From contig JAHHQQ010000041.1 in assembly GCA_020026275.1 (NCBI GenBank), forward strand, positions 1 to 7,854: a stretch of 7,854 nt of DNA, in the 5' to 3' direction. The position numbers and the translations under genes are program-made. This document shows positions 1 to 4,980 of this stretch, in pieces. Positions within the stretch are counted from its first letter, which is position 1. Each line of letters begins with the position of its first letter. The notes beneath the pieces were generated by a model. That model worked only from the letters and a program-made list of their open reading frames with translations. It ran no database searches and was not told the origin of the DNA. Origin of the DNA: Bacteroidales bacterium (GTDB lineage Bacteria > Bacteroidota > Bacteroidia > Bacteroidales > UBA932).

Positions 1-24
1 ATATAGTGTGGAACTATAATATAT

Positions 25-58
25 AGACAGGGCGCGGCCAACTGGCCGCGCCCTGTCT
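25..58. terminator. GC-rich hairpin, likely bidirectional terminator
   Basis: A perfect 15-bp stem (25-39 with 44-58) closes on the four-base loop AACT. It begins 21 bases past the stop of the minus-strand M49-like gene. On the plus strand the stem is followed by a T-rich run (61-74), so it fits best as a terminator for a plus-strand gene beyond the left edge. On the minus strand it is followed only by an AT-rich stretch with no clean U-run, so termination of the lipoprotein gene there is plausible but weaker. A shared terminator between convergent genes is the simplest reading. Confidence 0.7.
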
Positions 59-78
59 GGTTTTATTTCTTTTCGAAT

Positions 79-1674
79 CTATCTTTCAAATTCAAATCGG
101 ATGTCAACAGGTACTCCTTCCAGTCCGAGATTCATGGTGTCTGTCCTGTATTCCTTCGAAATGATGGAATACTTCTTCACCAGATTTCTGGCAGAATCGA
201 TGTCACCGGTCGCTTGGATTTTCATGATTTCAGCAATCCCTTCCTTTATCCCTTCATGGAATTTCGTGTAATCCAGCAGGTATTTTCCGCTTTCATTTCT
301 ATAGAAACCACCTTTTTCCTTCAAGTAGTTGTAGATGATGAGGTTGACTCTTCCGAGAGGACCGTTTTCTCCAAATCTTTCAGAACGGAGGACATTGGCA
401 AAATAAGTGGTGAGAGCATCTTCTTTGGTGATGATGTCTGGAATCTGATGGCGTCTGATCATCTCACAAGACAGGAATACGCCAAGCAAGTTGGCTTTGA
501 TGTCTTCAATCGTGAAGGCCTGGTTGCCCAGTGCATTGTAGGCGACTTTCTTGTCCAGGGTCTCCTTGACACCCAGGCCGTGAGACACTTCTCTGAATAC
601 TGTATTCCAGAAGAAGGCATACGAATCAATATGTCGTTGCTGATCTTTTTCGATGAGAACTCTTCCAGTAGGGAAGACGATCCGATTAAATTTTTCGTCC
701 AGAATGTTCTTCATGATGATGGTCCTGGTTCCTTTTTCTTTTTGGACTCTGGTATCATAAGGAAGGTTCAATGCAATCACCTTGATGGCGGCGTTAGCTT
801 CTCCTGCATAGTAGATAGCGTCACAGGCAAAGATATGGGAAGTTTTTTCAGGGACGAATTGCCTGTACTTTTCTTCACAAGGGATGAGTTGCTGGAATTC
901 CCGCATTCTGGAAGTGTATGAACTGATCTCTTCTGTTTTTTCCACGTCTTTCAACAGCACGAAAGCTTCATAGGAATTCTTTAGTCCATACAATTGGTCA
1001 TCTGGATTCTCATTTGGACCGACAATCAAGTCCATCTTGCTGTCAGTCATTTCCAGCCAAGCCAGATTGCTTTCATAATAGTTGTCTGTCCTGAGCGCTT
1101 CCGCCTTCTTCAGCAGATAGTTCTTGACGCTCGGTTTGATGGTGATGTCGGCCGCTGCTGTGAGGTAGTTGCACATTTTGTCAATATGTTCCTTGTATTC
1201 ATCATGATACCAAGAGACTTTCAATTTTCCGTTTTCATCTCTTCTGATCAAGGTATAAGGACTGTATTTGGCGGCATTGTCATAATTATTGAATTCGGTA
1301 TGGGACATGTCGGAAGGATAGAAGTTGGCACCTTCCGGACGGTCGCCATAACCTTTGACGAATGATTTGCCGGTAATCCTGTCCCATGGTCCATAGTTGA
1401 TCAAGGCATATTCCCTTTCAAAAGGATCGGCGAGTTTCTCCATTTCAGTCTTGTCTCCAAAGCATTGTTTCCAATAGATCTTATCCGCTTCATCTGCGAT
1501 GAATCTGTAGAGATTCAGGACTTCTTTTCCATTGTCCGAAATGTGGGAAAGGTCAGGAGCACTTATCTTGACTACTTCATAATTGTTGACTTTTCTTTGG
1601 ATTCCGGTCGTCTTGTTCTCCTTGCAACTGATAAGGAGAACCAATCCGATGAGAGTATAGATGATTTTTTTCAT
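79..1674 (-). CDS. M49 (dipeptidyl peptidase III-like) family lipoprotein, probably without zinc peptidase activity
   Basis: The product is 531 aa from the ATG at 1674. I chose this start because it opens directly on a lipoprotein signal: MKK, a hydrophobic core, then the lipobox LISC with the lipidated Cys at residue 17. The reading frame stays open upstream to a TTG at 1728 and an ATG at 1719, but these add a polar 15-18 residue leader and fall in or next to the promoter. The body resembles the short Bacteroidetes branch of peptidase family M49, with a YGPWDR segment and GANFYPSDM in the N-terminal third. The usual zinc motif HExxH-GLG reads REVSHGLG here (R361, E362, H365), so the first zinc His is Arg. 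The second motif, usually EExxAD or similar, reads EDIKAN (E390-N395). From memory, relatives carry an AHG later, where this protein has PLG. The protein is full length with no frameshift, so it looks like a maintained but catalytically altered lipoprotein facing the periplasm. After Cys17 comes KENK, which is not a convincing surface-export signal. Family assignment is fairly sure; loss of activity is inferred. Confidence 0.8.
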   Translation of the reverse strand: MKKIIYTLIGLVLLISCKENKTTGIQRKVNNYEVVKISAPDLSHISDNGKEVLNLYRFIADEADKIYWKQCFGDKTEMEKLADPFEREYALINYGPWDRITGKSFVKGYGDRPEGANFYPSDMSHTEFNNYDNAAKYSPYTLIRRDENGKLKVSWYHDEYKEHIDKMCNYLTAAADITIKPSVKNYLLKKAEALRTDNYYESNLAWLEMTDSKMDLIVGPNENPDDQLYGLKNSYEAFVLLKDVEKTEEISSYTSRMREFQQLIPCEEKYRQFVPEKTSHIFACDAIYYAGEANAAIKVIALNLPYDTRVQKEKGTRTIIMKNILDEKFNRIVFPTGRVLIEKDQQRHIDSYAFFWNTVFREVSHGLGVKETLDKKVAYNALGNQAFTIEDIKANLLGVFLSCEMIRRHQIPDIITKEDALTTYFANVLRSERFGENGPLGRVNLIIYNYLKEKGGFYRNESGKYLLDYTKFHEGIKEGIAEIMKIQATGDIDSARNLVKKYSIISKEYRTDTMNLGLEGVPVDIRFEFER

Positions 1675-1725
1675 ACTTAAATAAGACGAATTGCTTTGGT
1701 TAGTGTTTTTAGTTGTCATATCAAG

Positions 1726-1756
1726 CAAATGTACATATATTATATATGATTACCAA
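1726..1756 (-). promoter_or_regulatory. Bacteroidetes-type promoter for the M49-like lipoprotein gene
   Basis: Read on the minus strand, TTGG (1753-1756) is followed after 19 bases by TACATTTG (1726-1733), an exact match to the Bacteroidetes -7 consensus TAnnTTTG. Transcription would begin near 1720, giving a leader of about 45 bases before the ATG at 1674. This also argues against the upstream TTG start, which sits inside the -7 element. Confidence 0.6.
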
Positions 1757-1793
1757 CGAGAGAATTGAATATTTTAAAATCCCTGCATTAGAA

Positions 1794-1823
1794 TTGCATT
1801 TAGACAAATATTAACTAAATTTG
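1794..1823 (+). promoter_or_regulatory. Bacteroidetes-type promoter for the transporter-porin operon
   Basis: TTG (1794-1796), 19 bases, then TAAATTTG (1816-1823) match the -33/-7 pattern of Bacteroidetes primary sigma factor promoters. The predicted start is near 1828-1830, giving a leader of about 65 bases before the ATG at 1894. The promoter is divergent to the lipoprotein promoter, with the two -33 elements about 37 bases apart. The -7 element overlaps one of the GACAAAT-type repeats. Confidence 0.6.
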
Positions 1824-1864
1824 TCAAATGTGCCAGTGTATGCTGGCCAATATAGACAAATATT
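1801..1864. repeat. GACAAAT / ATTTGTC repeat cluster, candidate operator
   Basis: The 12-mer TAGACAAATATT occurs twice in the same direction (1801-1812 and 1853-1864). Its core GACAAAT (1803-1809, 1855-1861) also occurs inverted as ATTTGTC (1819-1825). The first and the inverted copy form a 7-bp dyad with a 9-base spacer that covers the promoter, and the inverted copy overlaps the -7 element. The arrangement suits a repressor or other regulator of the transporter operon, but no regulator gene is in the window and the binding protein is unknown. Confidence 0.4.
1832..1847 (+). other. Small stem-loop at the 5' end of the transporter transcript
   Basis: GCCAG (1832-1836) and CTGGC (1843-1847) form a 5-bp stem with a six-base loop. 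It lies within a few bases of the predicted transcription start, where a 5'-terminal hairpin could protect the mRNA. Its centre coincides, within half a base, with the centre of the outer ATTTGTC/GACAAAT dyad, so it may instead be part of a nested protein-binding site. Confidence 0.3.
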
Positions 1865-1893
1865 CTAACGCATAAATTAATAACAGTAATCTG

Positions 1894-3360
1894 ATGGATA
1901 GCTCTAAGGGCACGGGCGCTCGTAAATTCAATGTGAAGTTATGCATACTTCTTCCGCTCGTAATTGTCGTTACATTATTTTTGTGGTTTGTTCCTACCAG
2001 TTTTTTTGGCATTGACGCATTGACAGTAGTCCAACAGAGAGTGATAGCATTGTTTGCGTTCGCCGCTCTCATGTGGATGTTCGAGATTATTCCGAATTGG
2101 ACGACTTCGCTTGCGTTGATTGTTTTGGCATTGCTGACAGTTTCCAATAAAGGATTGGGGTTTTTGTGTAATCCACAATATGGTCAATTGGTCAATTACA
2201 AAGATATCATGGCGGCTTTTGCCGATCCTGTAATCATGTTGTTCTTGGGCGGCTTTGTGCTTGCAATCATGGCTGAAAAGTATGGTCTGGATGTCACTTT
2301 AGCCCGCCTGTTGCTCAAGCCTTTCGGAAAAAATCCGAAGATGGTGCTCCTGGGCTTCCTGTTGGTGATTGCTGTTTTTTCCATGTTCATGTCCAATACG
2401 GCTACCGCGGCCATGATGCTTGCTTTTCTCGCTCCTGTCCTGGCTGTCCTGCCAAGCGATGACAAGGGTAAGATTGGTCTTGCCTTGGCCATTCCTGTTG
2501 CCGCTAATATAGGAGGGATCGGAACACCGATCGGAACTCCGCCCAATGCGATTGCCGTCAAATTTCTTGCTGAGGAAGGTCATGAAATCAGTTTCATGGA
2601 CTGGTCCATGACGATGATTCCATATACCTTTATCATGCTGTTCATAGCTTGGATCCTTATTCAGATATTTTTCCCCTTCAAGGCGAAGGAGGTGGTTCTG
2701 GAAATTCCAGAGCACAAGGCCAAGAAAAATTGGAAAACCTATACTGTATGGATTACTTTCATTGCAACCATTTTGCTCTGGGCAACTGAAGCGGTCACCA
2801 AGATCAATTCCAATGTTGTTGCATTGATTCCGCTGGCAGTATTCACTTGTACAGGATTATTTACAAAAGATGATATCAAAGAGATCAACTGGACCGTCCT
2901 TTGGCTTGTGGCTGGAGGTTTTGCACTGGGTGTCTGCTTGCAAGGAACCGGTCTCGCGAAGGTGATCATCGAATCTATACCATTTGGTGACATGTCAGTG
3001 CTGTTGGTATTGCTTGTTTCCGGTGTCGTATGTTATTTCTTGGCCAATTTCCTCAGCCACTCCGCTACGGCCGCACTGCTGATCCCGATCCTGATTGTAG
3101 TGGCCTCTGGCATGGAGAGCGTGGAAGCTGCCAATCATGAAGCATTTATTGCTTTGGGTGGGACAGAAGCGATGATTCCGTTTGTCGCCTTGTGTTCATC
3201 CATCGCCATGTGTCTTCCTATCTCCACTCCGCCAAATGCCATCGCTTCTTCTACCGGTCTGGTACAGACCAAGCACATGGCACTGATCGGTATCATCATA
3301 GGAGTACTGGGCTTCATCATCGGTTATTTCTGGTTGACCAAGATTTTCCCATTAGGTTAA
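1894..3360 (+). CDS. SLC13/DASS family sodium-coupled anion (dicarboxylate-type) symporter
   Basis: This is a 488-aa inner-membrane protein with a short cytosolic N-terminus, many hydrophobic segments and the internal two-fold repeat of the divalent anion:sodium symporter family. In the first half, SNT (167-169) in SNTATAA begins the first hairpin motif, followed by GIGTPIGTPPNAIA (208-221). In the second half these are echoed by SHSATAALLIPI (388-399) and PISTPPNAIA (442-451). In the family these four loops bind Na+ and the substrate carboxylates. Characterised relatives import succinate, fumarate, malate, citrate or sulfate, and the sequence alone does not choose among them. The second SNT is SHS here, which could alter ion coupling or substrate. 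The start ATG lies about 65 bases after a good promoter. The porin-like gene begins 10 bases after the stop, indicating an operon. Length is close to the family norm. Confidence 0.9.
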   Translation: MDSSKGTGARKFNVKLCILLPLVIVVTLFLWFVPTSFFGIDALTVVQQRVIALFAFAALMWMFEIIPNWTTSLALIVLALLTVSNKGLGFLCNPQYGQLVNYKDIMAAFADPVIMLFLGGFVLAIMAEKYGLDVTLARLLLKPFGKNPKMVLLGFLLVIAVFSMFMSNTATAAMMLAFLAPVLAVLPSDDKGKIGLALAIPVAANIGGIGTPIGTPPNAIAVKFLAEEGHEISFMDWSMTMIPYTFIMLFIAWILIQIFFPFKAKEVVLEIPEHKAKKNWKTYTVWITFIATILLWATEAVTKINSNVVALIPLAVFTCTGLFTKDDIKEINWTVLWLVAGGFALGVCLQGTGLAKVIIESIPFGDMSVLLVLLVSGVVCYFLANFLSHSATAALLIPILIVVASGMESVEAANHEAFIALGGTEAMIPFVALCSSIAMCLPISTPPNAIASSTGLVQTKHMALIGIIIGVLGFIIGYFWLTKIFPLG

Positions 3361-3370
3361 TCTATTTGAA

Positions 3371-4669
3371 ATGAAGAAATTTTTATTGTTGTCTACCATT
3401 GCGGCCTTGTTGCCAGCATTTGCTTCCTCCGCACAAGGGGAAACTTCCAAAATCCAGTTCAAGCCTTATGGCTTTGTCAGAAATTATGCTGTATTCGATT
3501 CAAGAGCTTGCTCTGCCGGTACACAGGATTTGTACTTCTTTTGTCCGAAGGATATCAGACCCGGAGAAGATGGACAGGATTTGAATGCTATTCCTTCTTA
3601 TAGGATGCTGGCTCTTTCCAGCAGACTGGGAATGAACATTACAGGGTTTCAATATGGGAATATGAGTCTTGCCGCGAAGTTTGAAGCCGATTTCTACAAT
3701 ATGAACGGCAACACTGCCGTTTTCCGTCTCCGTCAGGCGTACCTGAAGATGAATTGGGACAATCTGTGGAATCGGGAGGATTGCAAGTTTTCAATTCTGG
3801 CCGGTCAGGCATGGCATCCGATGGCGGTTGACAATCCTTATGCAATCAACCTTGAGTCCGGAGCGCCTTACAGACCCTTTGCCAGAACTCCACAGTTGGC
3901 CCTCCGTCTTGATTTTGGCAACAATTTCGCTTTGACAGGAAGTCTGCTCTACCAGATGCAGTATCTGTCAACAGGTCCGAAAGGAAAAAGCCAGGATTAC
4001 ATCAAGCACAGTCTCGTTCCGCAGCTCTTCGCTGGGGTGGAATTCAACAATGGTGGATTTACCGCCAAGTTGGGAGTGGACATGTTGAACATCAAGCCTC
4101 GCACTATTGACGAGGCAACCAAGAAGAAGGTCTCTGACCGTCTCATGGTGGTCAGCCCATCTGCCTGCCTGAAATATTCTGTCGGCAAGTTCAGCGTCAA
4201 TGCGCAGACCGTTCTGGCAGAATCCGGTGAACACATGAATTTCCTCAGCGGTTATGGCGTGAGCAAGATTCATGAAGACCAGAGCCGTGAGTACACACCG
4301 ATGCGCAGTTCTGTATCTTTCGTTTCCATGAAATATGGAAAGGAACTCCAGTTCATGGCCATGTTCGGCTATCTCAAACTGCTTGGAACCAAAGATCCTC
4401 TAGTGGGTGAAGACGGTCTCACAGGAGATGACTTCTATTATTTCAATGGAGCGTCCGCTTCCAATCTGAATCAGATGTATAGGATCACCCCGACCGTTGC
4501 CTATAACTGGTCCCGTCTGACTTTGGGCTTGGAGTACAATCTGACTTCTGCCCAGTATGGCACTTATAAGGAGCCGGGAAAAGTCAGTTCTTCCAATGGA
4601 CTGGTGTCAGAAGGGCTCCATTGGGTAACCAATCATCGTGTTTTGCTGATGCTGAAATTTTCTTTCTGA
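3371..4669 (+). CDS. Outer-membrane porin-like beta-barrel protein
   Basis: The 432-aa product starts with a type I signal peptide (MKKFLLLSTIAALLPAFASSA, predicted cleavage after A21). It continues with KIQFKPYGFVRNYAVFDSR, the opening-strand pattern of DcaP-like and related porins, and alternating amphipathic strands through its length. It ends in LLMLKFSF with a C-terminal Phe, as expected for insertion by the BAM complex. RLRQAYLKM (about 118-126) and AGQAWHPMAVDNPYAINLESGAPYRPF (about 145-170) resemble conserved blocks of a common Bacteroidales porin family; this is from memory. There is no TonB box or plug domain, so passive diffusion is more likely than TonB-driven uptake. C47 and C58 could form a disulfide in the first periplasmic or loop segment. 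Being 10 bases behind the DASS symporter gene, it probably admits the same small anions across the outer membrane. The exact subfamily and substrate are uncertain. Confidence 0.8.
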   Translation: MKKFLLLSTIAALLPAFASSAQGETSKIQFKPYGFVRNYAVFDSRACSAGTQDLYFFCPKDIRPGEDGQDLNAIPSYRMLALSSRLGMNITGFQYGNMSLAAKFEADFYNMNGNTAVFRLRQAYLKMNWDNLWNREDCKFSILAGQAWHPMAVDNPYAINLESGAPYRPFARTPQLALRLDFGNNFALTGSLLYQMQYLSTGPKGKSQDYIKHSLVPQLFAGVEFNNGGFTAKLGVDMLNIKPRTIDEATKKKVSDRLMVVSPSACLKYSVGKFSVNAQTVLAESGEHMNFLSGYGVSKIHEDQSREYTPMRSSVSFVSMKYGKELQFMAMFGYLKLLGTKDPLVGEDGLTGDDFYYFNGASASNLNQMYRITPTVAYNWSRLTLGLEYNLTSAQYGTYKEPGKVSSSNGLVSEGLHWVTNHRVLLMLKFSF

Positions 4670-4690
4670 TTTGGTGTCCAGTCGGTTCGA

Positions 4691-4743
4691 AAAGGAGATT
4701 GTCCTCTGATGGGCAATCTCCTTTCTATTTATTCTACTTTTTT
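4691..4743 (+). terminator. Rho-independent terminator of the transporter-porin operon
   Basis: An 11-bp perfect stem (4691-4701 with 4714-4724) with a 12-base loop starts 22 bases after the porin-like stop codon. It is followed by a T-rich tract ending in six Ts (4738-4743). Confidence 0.85.
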
Positions 4744-4761
4744 CCAAAAATAAGTGAAGAT

Positions 4762-4770
4762 TGTGGATAA
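4762..4770 (-). promoter_or_regulatory. DnaA box (distal) upstream of nrdDG
   Basis: The plus strand reads TGTGGATAA, so the minus strand is TTATCCACA, a perfect match to the strict DnaA box. The flanking CT is shared with the second copy, extending the direct repeat to 11 bases. It lies about 79 bases upstream of the nrdD -33 element. Confidence 0.6.
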
Positions 4771-4775
4771 CTATT

Positions 4776-4807
4776 TTGTAATTATTTGTATTACAATAAT
4801 TTACAAT
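4776..4807. repeat. TTGTAAT / ATTACAAT repeat cluster between the DnaA boxes
   Basis: TTGTAAT (4776-4782) and ATTACAA (4790-4796) make a perfect 7-bp inverted repeat with a 7-base spacer. TTACAAT occurs at 4791-4797 and again at 4801-4807, a direct repeat with a period of 10 bases, about one helical turn. The tract is almost pure AT. It could be a regulator site, for example of a CRP/FNR-type protein, or an easily melted element beside the DnaA boxes; neither can be shown from sequence. Confidence 0.35.
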
Positions 4808-4821
4808 GTTGTTTCAGGCCG

Positions 4822-4830
4822 TGTGGATAA
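4822..4830 (-). promoter_or_regulatory. DnaA box (proximal) upstream of nrdDG
   Basis: This is a second perfect TTATCCACA on the minus strand, exactly 60 bases from the first and in the same orientation. It ends 18 bases before the -33 TTTG of the nrdD promoter, a position suited to contact RNA polymerase or block it. DnaA is known to bind and regulate the E. coli nrdAB promoter; a similar role here is inference. Confidence 0.6.
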
Positions 4831-4848
4831 CTTTATTTCAGTTTATCG

Positions 4849-4879
4849 TTTGAGATGGTAGCTTAATTACTTAATTTTG
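4849..4879 (+). promoter_or_regulatory. Bacteroidetes-type promoter for nrdDG
   Basis: TTTG (4849-4852), 19 bases, then TAATTTTG (4872-4879) match both consensus elements with the ideal spacing. The expected start is near 4884, leaving a leader of about 95 bases before the nrdD ATG. Confidence 0.65.
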
Positions 4880-4882
4880 TTT

Positions 4883-4926
4883 TGGATTCGGACGGGGATT
4901 CACCCCCATGTTTTTATCTCAATCCA
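4883..4926 (+). other. Foldable 5' leader of nrdDG mRNA
   Basis: The predicted transcript begins with TGGATT (4883-4888), which can pair with AATCCA (4921-4926). Inside lies a GGGG-ATTCA-CCCC hairpin (4894-4906). GGATTC is repeated at 4884-4889 and 4896-4901, so the 3' AATCC could pair with either copy and two alternative folds are possible. It does not resemble a riboswitch class that I recognise, and the rest of the leader is AT-rich. Confidence 0.3.
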
Positions 4927-4980
4927 TCAACATATTTTACATAGAATATTTTTGAATAAAACACCGATAAGGCTATAACT

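Noticed and set aside
214..921. A 235-aa plus-strand open frame opposite the M49-like gene.
   Set aside because: It is antisense to a full-length gene with a signal peptide and family motifs, and has no recognisable features of its own.
1675..1728. Upstream N-terminal extension of the M49-like gene from a TTG at 1728 or ATG at 1719.
   Set aside because: It would put a polar leader ahead of a clear lipoprotein signal, and the TTG lies inside the predicted -7 promoter element.
2171..2179. A near-match to a DnaA box (TAATCCACA) inside the symporter gene.
   Set aside because: It is a single site with one mismatch in coding sequence, with no partner site or promoter nearby.
4908..4955. A 15-codon upstream open reading frame (ATG to TGA) in the nrdD leader, a possible leader peptide.
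   Set aside because: An ORF this short is expected by chance in AT-rich DNA, and no regulatory codon run or attenuator structure accompanies it.
4681..4980. NrdR box upstream of nrdD.
   Set aside because: I looked for the ACACnATATATnGTGT-type palindrome pair and found none; the repeats present have a different sequence.
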